Shown in pieces: positions 1 to 3,802 of a stretch of DNA of 5,901 bases; position 1 is the stretch's first letter; each line of letters opens with the position of its first letter. A model generated the notes under the pieces. The model worked only from the letters and a program-made list of their open reading frames with translations. It had not been told where the DNA came from and did not search any database. The translations under genes were made by a program, and so were the position numbers. The stretch comes from BS750m-G62 sp046483505. Lineage in GTDB: Bacteria > Planctomycetota > Phycisphaerae > FEN-1346. Where the stretch lies: assembly GCA_046483505.1 (NCBI GenBank), contig JAWODB010000304.1, positions 1 to 5,901 on the forward strand, written 5' to 3'.

Positions 1-99
1 GTCGCGCAGCCGTTCCATTGCGTCGTCCGAAAAGCCAAAGCGTTCGGCAATTGACAGAAACTCGGCCACTCCAATTTTCGGGTGTGCTTTACCCGTCAT
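1..99 (-). CDS. Probable DegT/DnrJ/EryC1/StrS-type aminotransferase, N-terminal fragment
   Basis: This minus-strand reading frame leaves the window at its left edge; only the first 33 codons are visible, from an ATG at 99. The peptide begins MTGKAHPKIGVAEFLSIAER and continues with FGFSDDAMERLRD. In the same frame upstream of the ATG the sequence reads KLAVDGGEKAFPT, which resembles the short strand with a Gly-Gly-x-Lys turn that opens many PLP-dependent sugar aminotransferases of the DegT family. Such enzymes transaminate keto-sugars, with PLP on a lysine that would lie outside this window. The family-like sequence therefore starts before the first usable start codon: no ATG, GTG or TTG occurs in frame between 100 and about 210. 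Either the native start was lost or shifted, or translation really begins at 99. No good Shine-Dalgarno lies at a normal distance from 99. Family assignment is from memory of N-terminal patterns and is moderate at best. Confidence 0.5.
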   Translation of the reverse strand, partial: MTGKAHPKIGVAEFLSIAERFGFSDDAMERLRD

Positions 100-153
100 T
101 GTCGGGAACGCTTTCTCTCCGCCGTCGACGGCTAATTTTTCGTCCTGTCCGGT

Positions 154-438
154 ATGGGATGTTGTTGTAGCCGGACCCGCAGCGTGCGGACGGAGGGCAA
201 GAGCGTCGGCTTCATGGCCCTCATCCTGGTGGGGTACCTGAGCGGCCTGACGGCCAAGGTCGTGCGGGCATGGGGCGCCTGGCCGGAAACCGTCACGGCC
301 CTCTATGCCTTCAATGCCGTCATGGTCGCCGTCGACATCGGCCTGACGCTGTACTTCCGCCGGCGCGCACGGCAAAACGGCATGCCTCACGCAAAGTCGC
401 AAAGCCGCCAAGAACGGCAACGGCGGCAGACAGAGTAA
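154..438 (+). CDS. Small two-helix membrane protein or gene remnant, unidentified
   Basis: The frame is open from 136 to the TAA at 436-438. Two hydrophobic stretches look like membrane helices: roughly FMALILVGYLSGLTAKVV (from about residue 20) and TVTALYAFNAVMVAVDIGL (from about residue 46), followed by a basic FRRRARQ anchor. Codons from 205 to 366 are strongly GC3-biased, as expected for real coding sequence in this genome. Both ends are ragged. No Shine-Dalgarno precedes ATG 154, GTG 184 or ATG 214, and the first residues (GCCCSRTRS) are not a credible signal sequence. From about 385 the frame runs into a short-repeat array, so the last 18 or so residues (AKSQSRQERQRRQTE) are repeat-derived and the native stop may be gone. 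It may be the 3' part of a larger membrane protein gene joined here by rearrangement. I do not recognise a family. Confidence 0.4.
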   Translation: MGCCCSRTRSVRTEGKSVGFMALILVGYLSGLTAKVVRAWGAWPETVTALYAFNAVMVAVDIGLTLYFRRRARQNGMPHAKSQSRQERQRRQTE

Positions 439-747
439 AAGGCAACGACGAACGGCGGTTCCTCACGCAAAGGCGCCAAGCCGCAAAGACGGCAAAGGCA
501 GGCAACAGGGAACCGGCAACAGGCAATAGGCAACAACCGCCAAACGACAGAGGCAACAACGACGGTTGTCATGCTGAGGCGCCCGAAGGGCGACGAAGCA
601 TCTCGCCTTGCTGCCGTTGCCTTTTCCCAGCCTTGCGCCGTTGCTGTTTGCCGTCTTTGCGGCCCGCCTCCGGCGGGTAAACTTTGCGTGAGGCGCTGTC
701 GTTGTCTTTGCGGTTCGCGCCTCTGCGTGATGCCGCCTTTGCCGTCA
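385..747. repeat. Strand-asymmetric degenerate GCAAAG/GGCAAC array, two converging halves
   Basis: This stretch, about 306 bases of it without a gene, consists of short drifting units. The left half reads on the plus strand as runs of GCAAAG, GGCAAC and GCCAAG; the right half reads the same way on the minus strand. The 12-mer CCTCACGCAAAG occurs exactly at 385-396 and 461-472 (plus) and at 682-693 (minus). Base skew is extreme: positions 471-565 contain a single T, and 608-678 a single A. The two halves face each other across the hairpin element at 566-618. The array starts inside the tail of the membrane ORF and ends directly at the cyclase stop codon. Similar CGCAAAG-type strings are, as I recall, frequent between genes in many environmental bacterial genomes. 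Their function is unknown. Confidence 0.8.
566..618 (+). repeat. Hairpin repeat, copy A (TGTCAT-CTGAGG family)
   Basis: This is the first of three copies of one element. It reads TGTC, ATGCT (571-575), GAGG, then an inner stem CGCCC/GGGCG around GAA (580-592), ACGA, AGCAT (597-601), CTCGCC. ATGCT and AGCAT are complementary and form an outer stem. Copies B (3502-3543) and C (3572-3614, minus) carry ATTCT/AGAAT instead, so both sides of the pair changed together. The 3' extension CTCGCCTTGCTGCCGTT (602-618) matches copy C at 16 of 17 positions, so the element is at least about 50 bp long. It sits at the centre of the asymmetric array. Confidence 0.85.
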
Positions 748-1377
748 GTCCCGCGAGAGGAACACGCGGCACGGCGCCGCCTCGGCGCCGGCGAGGCACA
801 TCGGCCCGCAGAAAAGGTGGTAGTCGCCCGGCGCCACGTCCGCCAGGGCCAGCCATTCGATGGCCCCCTGGATCGTCTCGCTCCCCAGGATGGCCATGTG
901 GGCGGGATGGCCGGGCGTGCCGAGCGGGTCCAGCGCCGGCGCGTCGATGCCGACGAGCACCGGCCGGACCGCCTCGGCCAGGTACCGGGCCGCGTCCTCG
1001 GTGAAGGCGACGAAGCCGTCGCGGAACTCGCGGGTAATCCACGCCGAGTTCGTCGTGCGGAAGAGGAGCCGCTCCGCGCCCGCGAGGTCCAGGCCTTCCA
1101 GCACCGCCCTCGTGATGACGGGCGCCTCGCCCGCGTCCACCACGCGGCACGGGCCGACGAGGGCGTCGGGCGGGATCCGATCGACCGTCCCGCCTCCCTC
1201 GATGAAGTGCAGCGGCGCGTCGATGTGCGTGCCCGTGTGCGAGCCGAGGGCCATCCACGAGTTGTTCGATTCGGCCCCGCGGGCGAGTTTGCGGATGAAC
1301 TGGAACTTCAGCGGCGGGTCGCTCGGATACGTCGGCATGTCGCGATGCATCGGCACCGTGACGTCGTGGATCGGCAT
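745..1377 (-). CDS. Cyclase-family metal-dependent hydrolase (kynurenine formamidase-like)
   Basis: The product is 210 residues, the usual length for this family, which includes bacterial kynurenine formamidase (KynB), isatin hydrolase and polyketide-cyclase-annotated proteins. The metal-binding motif HxGTHxDxPxH is intact as H47-T-G-T-H51-I-D53-A-P55-L-H57. Further family signatures are VGIDAPALDP (142-151), H160 in GHPAH, and a Glu in IEWL (E174) that probably matches the conserved Glu of the usual ENL motif, with a loop about two residues longer than in KynB. The enzyme would hydrolyse an amide or cyclic substrate in the cytoplasm; no signal peptide is seen. The start is fixed by AGGAG (complement of 1384-1388), six bases before ATG at 1377; the frame is open further upstream, but that is antisense shadow of the HEAT gene. 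It diverges from the HEAT gene, and its TGA abuts the repeat array. No tryptophan-catabolism genes are nearby, so the substrate is undetermined and kynB is not assigned. Confidence 0.93.
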   Translation of the reverse strand: MPIHDVTVPMHRDMPTYPSDPPLKFQFIRKLARGAESNNSWMALGSHTGTHIDAPLHFIEGGGTVDRIPPDALVGPCRVVDAGEAPVITRAVLEGLDLAGAERLLFRTTNSAWITREFRDGFVAFTEDAARYLAEAVRPVLVGIDAPALDPLGTPGHPAHMAILGSETIQGAIEWLALADVAPGDYHLFCGPMCLAGAEAAPCRVFLSRD

Positions 1378-1412
1378 GGGGGTCTCCTGTTCGCGTGGCG
1401 CGTGGCCCCTCC

Positions 1413-1418
1413 AGTATA
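1413..1418 (-). promoter_or_regulatory. Putative -10 box TATACT for the cyclase gene
   Basis: The minus strand reads CCTATACTGGAG; the hexamer TATACT ends 35 bases before the cyclase ATG and upstream of its Shine-Dalgarno. No convincing -35 is present; TCGACG at 1443-1438 is the closest candidate, with a long 19-base spacer. The same heptamer TATACTG occurs in front of two other genes in this window, which supports the call. Confidence 0.5.
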
Positions 1419-1475
1419 GGCGGCGGGGGCGGGTGGGCGTCGAGCGTTTTTCGCGCCCCGGCCGTCGCGGTCCGC

Positions 1476-1481
1476 TATACT
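1476..1481 (+). promoter_or_regulatory. Putative -10 box TATACT for the HEAT lipoprotein gene
   Basis: The plus strand reads GCTATACTGCGG, with the hexamer ending 27 bases before the GTG start, giving a leader of only about 20 bases. No clear -35 hexamer is seen at 16-18 bases upstream. It forms a back-to-back pair with the minus-strand TATACT at 1418-1413 inside the 131-bp divergent region. Confidence 0.5.
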
Positions 1482-1493
1482 GCGGGTGAGGGC

Positions 1494-1504
1494 AGGGGAG
1501 GTGG
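1494..1504 (+). promoter_or_regulatory. Shine-Dalgarno that fixes the GTG start of the HEAT gene
   Basis: AGGGGAGGTGG contains a GGAGG core (1497-1501) seven bases before GTG at 1509. An upstream ATG at 1395 and an internal ATG at 1635 lack such a site, so GTG 1509 is preferred even though it makes the lipoprotein signal region unusually long. Confidence 0.7.
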
Positions 1505-1508
1505 TCCC

Positions 1509-3479
1509 GTGAAACGGCCGGCCCGAACGTGTCATGTGCCACGGCCGGTCTTGTCCGGCCGTGCGCCGAACGGGGTGATCGCACGGCGGGGCAGGACCCG
1601 CCGCCCACAAGGCAGCGTTTGCGCTTTGGCCACCATGCTGGCGATGCTGACGGGCGTGGCCCTCGCGGTTTCCGGCTGCGGCCGTCCGTCGGACGCCGCG
1701 TGCGCCGGCGCCCTGCTCGAAGCGGCCGCTTCCGGCCGCGGCCGCGAGCGCGTCGAGGCGACCGAGGCCGTCCTCGACCTGGCCGAGCGGCTCGCCGCCG
1801 CCGGCGACACGGCGACCGCCGAGCGCATCTACCGCACCCTGTGGGACGTAAGCGCCGCCCCCGACCGCCGGCACGTGCGCTGCGCGGCGATACGGGGCCT
1901 GGCGCGCCTGCTCGGTCCCGCGGCCGTGGAGGACCTCGCGGCGGCGATGGCGGGCGAGGACGAACAGGTCGCAGCCGCGGCCTTCGCCGCCGCCGCCTGG
2001 ACGGGCGGCGCGGACGTGACCCGGGCATGGGCCGCGTATCTGCCGACGGCGCCCGCGGCCGTGCGGCCGCAGGTTATTCGCGTGCTGGGCCGGCGGGGCG
2101 GACGGGCCGCCATCGATGCCGTCCTGGCGGCCCTGAAGTCCGAGGATGACGCCGTCCGACGGGTCGCCATCGAAGCGGCGGGGCGGCTCACGACGCCGCA
2201 CGCCGTCGGCCCGCTCGTCCGCCTGCTGGACGCTGAAGATGCCGATGCCCGCGTGGCGGCGGAGACGGCGCTCTCGTGCCTCTCGGCTCCGGGCGCGAGC
2301 GAGGCCGTGGCGGAGCGGCTTTCGGCGACGCTGACGCGCGGCGGGTCGGAGCCTGTCCCGAGCGAAGCCGAGGGGCACCCGCCGCGCCTTCACGCCGATG
2401 TGCCACGGCCGGCCTCGTCCGGCCGTGCGCCTGACGGGGCGGCCGCACGGCGGGGCAAGACCCGCCGTGGCACGCAGGCCGCGCCCGTCGGGTCCGCGGT
2501 GGGCCGGGAGGCTCCCGCCCCGGAATTCGCGGCATCTCTGATTCGCGTCCTGGCGGCGCGGGCGGCGCGGGACCAGGCTGACGCCGTCGCCGCGTGCCTC
2601 GCCGACGGTCCCCGGGAGGTGCAGACGGCCGCGCTCGAGGCCCTGGCCGTGCTGGGCGGTGAGCGACACGTGCCGGCGATCCTCGCCGCGCTCGTCCAGG
2701 CGAAGCACGGCGAGGTGCGGCGGTCGGCGGAGACGGCCCTGGCGGCTATTGGCGCTCGTGCATCGCGCGGTGGGTCGAAGCCTGGCCCGAGCGACGCCGA
2801 GGGGCACCGCCCGCGCGCAGAGATAACGGAGGCTTCGAGCGCGGCGGGTACGGAGACCCGGCGCGCCTCAGATGGCGCGAGACGTTTCGTGGCCCAGGTC
2901 GGCGGCGCCATGGAGATGGCTGGGCCGGAGGCCCGCTGCACCGTGCTGCGCGTGCTCGGCGCCGTCCCGACGGCCCGGGGCCTCTCGGCCGTGCGGCAGG
3001 CGATGCGGGACGAGGAGGAGGCGGTGCGGCTCTCGGCGGTCCGCGTCGCGTCGGATTGGCCGACGGCGGCCCCGGCGCCCGATCTGCTGGCCGTCGCCCA
3101 CGAGGCCGAGTCGGCGAAGGCCCGCATCCTGGCCCTGCGTGGCGTTGTCCGGCTGGCGGGGCGGGTGGCGGACCCGGCGGCGCGGACGCGCCTGCTCGGC
3201 CGGGCGCTGGCGGCGGCCGAGCGGGTCCAGGAGAAGCGGCTGGCCCTGGCGGCCCTCGGTGAGGTGGCGTCGCCGGAGGCTTTGGCCGTGGCGCTGGCGC
3301 ACCTGGAGGATGCGTCGCTGGCCGGCGAGGCGGCGGCGGCGGTGGTCGGCGTGGCGGAGGGCATCGCGGACGCGCACCCGGCCGAGACGAAGGCCGCCCT
3401 GGAGGCGGTGCTGGAGGCGACCGAGGCGCCCCGCGTCCGCGAACGGGCCGGGCGGCTGCTGGGGCGGATTGGCGGGTAG
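1509..3479 (+). CDS. HEAT-repeat lipoprotein carrying in-frame palindromic repeat insertions
   Basis: The product is 656 residues from GTG 1509. Residues 40-57 (LATMLAMLTGVALAVSGC) form a lipoprotein signal h-region and lipobox (VSGC, C57), so the protein is likely lipid-anchored on the periplasmic side. From about residue 95 to the end it is a chain of roughly ten HEAT/PBS-lyase-like helical pairs, for example AAIRGLARLLGPAAVEDLAA, VIRVLGRRGGRAAIDAVLAA and VAIEAAGRLTTPHAVGPLVR. Such alpha-solenoids are protein-binding scaffolds; there is no sign of catalysis. Three parts break the pattern and are repeat DNA read in frame: residues about 10-33 (repeat R1, between the start and the signal h-region), about 276-338 (S1, R2, V1) and about 419-453 (S2, T1). 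They are Gly/Arg/Pro/Ser-rich and fall between helical repeats. Removing R1 would give an ordinary signal of about 31 residues. The gene diverges from the cyclase gene and converges on the ThuA gene. The partner is unknown. Confidence 0.88.
   Translation: MKRPARTCHVPRPVLSGRAPNGVIARRGRTRRPQGSVCALATMLAMLTGVALAVSGCGRPSDAACAGALLEAAASGRGRERVEATEAVLDLAERLAAAGDTATAERIYRTLWDVSAAPDRRHVRCAAIRGLARLLGPAAVEDLAAAMAGEDEQVAAAAFAAAAWTGGADVTRAWAAYLPTAPAAVRPQVIRVLGRRGGRAAIDAVLAALKSEDDAVRRVAIEAAGRLTTPHAVGPLVRLLDAEDADARVAAETALSCLSAPGASEAVAERLSATLTRGGSEPVPSEAEGHPPRLHADVPRPASSGRAPDGAAARRGKTRRGTQAAPVGSAVGREAPAPEFAASLIRVLAARAARDQADAVAACLADGPREVQTAALEALAVLGGERHVPAILAALVQAKHGEVRRSAETALAAIGARASRGGSKPGPSDAEGHRPRAEITEASSAAGTETRRASDGARRFVAQVGGAMEMAGPEARCTVLRVLGAVPTARGLSAVRQAMRDEEEAVRLSAVRVASDWPTAAPAPDLLAVAHEAESAKARILALRGVVRLAGRVADPAARTRLLGRALAAAERVQEKRLALAALGEVASPEALAVALAHLEDASLAGEAAAAVVGVAEGIADAHPAETKAALEAVLEATEAPRVRERAGRLLGRIGG
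1534..1608 (+). repeat. Repeat R, copy R1 (two-hairpin element, in frame)
   Basis: Positions 1534-1603 match 2398-2467 at 62 of 70 bases without gaps. The unit holds two stem-loops: CACGGCCGG/CCGGCCGTG around TCTTGT, and CGGCGGG/CCCGCCG around GCAGGA. The second hairpin is close to the reverse complement of the first, so the whole unit is an imperfect inverted repeat. R1 has lost the clean right end seen in R2. It encodes residues about 10-33 of the HEAT lipoprotein (VPRPVLSGRAPNG and onward), before the signal h-region. Confidence 0.85.
2336..2387 (+). repeat. Repeat S, copy S1 (52 bp, perfect 11-bp inverted ends, in frame)
   Basis: The ends GCGCGGCGGGT (2336-2346) and ACCCGCCGCGC (2377-2387) are perfectly complementary. 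The interior carries GTCCCGAGCGAAGCCGAGGGG, cited here as the core CGAGCGAAGCCGAGGGG; it resembles the common CTGAGCGAAG-type intergenic repeat known from many bacterial genomes. It matches S2 (2765-2816) at 46 of 52 bases without gaps. It is translated in the same phase as S2, giving GGSEPVPSEAEGHPPR in the HEAT protein. Confidence 0.85.
2398..2473 (+). repeat. Repeat R, copy R2 (terminal inverted repeats TGCCACGG, in frame)
   Basis: This is the better-preserved copy of R. TGCCACGG (2401-2408) and CCGTGGCA (2465-2472) bound a 72-bp unit, exactly 24 codons. Both internal hairpins are intact: CACGGCCGG/CCGGCCGTG around CCTCGT, and CACGGCGGG/CCCGCCGTG around GCAAGA. The translated peptide (DVPRPASSGRAPDG and onward) is in the same phase as R1. 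It follows S1 by 13 bases. Confidence 0.87.
2496..2520 (+). repeat. Repeat V, copy V1 (decayed hairpin in frame)
   Basis: GCGGTGGGCCGGG at 2496-2508 is an exact 13-base match to 3664-3676, which lies in the perfect terminator-like hairpin downstream of the ThuA gene. Here the opposite arm has decayed, leaving GGGAG/CTCCC and an imperfect GGGC extension. It encodes part of the Gly/Ala/Pro linker (AVGREAPAP) that ends the first insertion block of the HEAT protein. Confidence 0.55.
2765..2816 (+). repeat. Repeat S, copy S2 (52 bp, in frame)
   Basis: This has the same length and reading phase as S1 and 46 of 52 identical bases. Its left end is GCGCGGTGGGT and its right arm is degraded (ACCGCCCGCGC), so the terminal pairing seen in S1 is partly lost. 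It encodes GGSKPGPSDAEGHRPR in the HEAT protein, directly after a HEAT helix ending AETALAAIGARA. Confidence 0.82.
2839..2866 (+). repeat. Repeat T, copy T1 (11-bp stem hairpin, in frame)
   Basis: GCGCGGCGGGT (2839-2849), loop ACGGAG, then ACCCGGCGCGC (2856-2866): a hairpin with one mismatch. It matches T2 (3748-3775) at 26 of 28 bases. The left 11 bases are identical to the left end of S1. It is translated as AAGTETRRAS within the second insertion block of the HEAT protein. Confidence 0.8.
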
Positions 3480-3501
3480 GGCGGCACGGGTAATGTGAGG
3501 C

Positions 3502-3543
3502 TGTCATTCTGAGGCCTCGCTTGCGAGGCCGAAGAATCTCGCC
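3502..3543 (+). repeat. Hairpin repeat, copy B
   Basis: TGTC, ATTCT (3506-3510), GAGG, inner stem CCTCGC-TT-GCGAGG (3515-3528; 8 bp if the flanking GG/CC are counted), CCGA, AGAAT (3533-3537), CTCGCC. It shares flanks with copies A and C, but the inner stem has a wholly different sequence that still pairs. It begins 22 bases after the HEAT stop codon. Confidence 0.87.
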
Positions 3544-3571
3544 GAGGTCGTGTTATTGAGAACGGCATCAA

Positions 3572-3614
3572 GGCGAGATTCTTCGTCGCGGCTCCGCCGC
3601 TCCTCAGAATGACA
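3572..3614 (-). repeat. Hairpin repeat, copy C (inverted relative to B)
   Basis: Read on the minus strand: TGTC, ATTCT, GAGGA, inner stem GCGGC-GGA-GCCGC (complement of 3588-3600), GACGA, AGAAT, CTCGCC, continuing TTGATGCCGTT as in copy A. Its outer 13 bases (3602-3614) are the exact complement of B's first 13, and 3572-3584 that of 3531-3543. B and C could therefore also pair with each other across a 28-base spacer. Confidence 0.87.
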
Positions 3615-3657
3615 AACACGCAGGTCTTTTGCCGTGCCTGTTGTGAGTGGCGCACAG

Positions 3658-3692
3658 AAAAGCGCGGTGGGCCGGGCGGCCCACCGCGCTTT
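3658..3692 (-). terminator. Rho-independent-type terminator for the ThuA gene
   Basis: A perfect 15-bp stem (3659-3673 with 3678-3692; core GCGCGGTGGGCC) closes on a 4-base loop. On the minus strand it is followed by TTTTCTG, so it best fits transcripts from the ThuA gene, whose stop is 110 bases upstream. On the plus strand only TTT follows, so weak two-way action on the HEAT transcript is possible. Thirteen bases of one arm recur at 2496-2508, so it may have arisen from a repeat. Confidence 0.65.
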
Positions 3693-3697
3693 ACGCC

Positions 3698-3740
3698 CAT
3701 CACCCTCACCCCCGCCCTCTCCCGTCAAGGCAGAGGGAGG
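3698..3740. repeat. CCCTCACCCC-CCCTCTCCC type intergenic repeat
   Basis: The pyrimidine-rich CACCCTCACCCCCG run followed by CCCTCT (3715-3720) and AGAGGG (3732-3737) resembles the CCCTCACCCC...CCCTCTCCC...GGGAGAGGG element that I recall being common between genes in many bacteria. Only one copy is in this window, so the call rests on prior knowledge of that pattern. The 6-bp pairing is weak. Confidence 0.5.
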
Positions 3741-3747
3741 AGATGTC

Positions 3748-3775
3748 GCGCGGCGGGTGCGGAGACCCGCCGCGC
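3748..3775. repeat. Repeat T, copy T2 (perfect 11-bp stem)
   Basis: GCGCGGCGGGT (3748-3758), loop GCGGAG, ACCCGCCGCGC (3765-3775): a perfect 11-bp stem with a 6-base loop. It matches T1, which lies inside the HEAT coding region, at 26 of 28 bases. It is 27 bases downstream of the ThuA stop codon. No T-tract follows on either strand, so it is not a terminator by itself. Confidence 0.82.
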
Positions 3776-3802
3776 TCTCCAGGTGGCACCGTCGGGTGCG
3801 GT

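Larger units (their letters stand above)
3480..3802. other. Convergent intergenic region filled with repeats
   Basis: These 323 bases separate the stop codons of two converging genes. They hold, in order, hairpin copies B and C in inverted orientation, a 15-bp terminator-like hairpin, a CCCTCACC-type repeat and hairpin T2. Little sequence is left over: about 20 bases before B and about 40 between C and the terminator. Short ORFs across it, such as a peptide reading VILRSGGAATKNLA, are translations of the repeats rather than genes. Confidence 0.85.

Noticed and set aside
385..747. CRISPR array
   Set aside because: Units are 6-12 bases, degenerate, without uniform repeats or spacers, and mirrored in two orientations.
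745..1377. Assignment of the cyclase as kynB
   Set aside because: The metal motif is shared by several hydrolases of the family, and no kynureninase or tryptophan dioxygenase gene is nearby.
571..1419. Plus-strand ORF of 282 codons opposite the cyclase
   Set aside because: Its start lies in hairpin copy A and the rest is antisense to a well-supported enzyme; the Arg-rich peptide has no family features.
1378..2028. N-terminal extension of the cyclase frame
   Set aside because: The frame is open only because of GC richness; the extension is Arg/Pro-rich, overlaps the HEAT gene antisense, and the Shine-Dalgarno and family length support ATG 1377.
3502..3614. Complete insertion sequence or MITE with target duplication
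   Set aside because: Inverted ends are present, but I found no target-site duplication at the flanks and no transposase, so only a repeat pair is claimed.
2390..3709. Minus-strand ORF of 439 codons opposite the HEAT gene, including a peptide reading VILRSGGAATKNLA
   Set aside because: This is antisense shadow plus translated repeat DNA; peptides of this kind arise from the TGTCATTCTGAG-type repeat.
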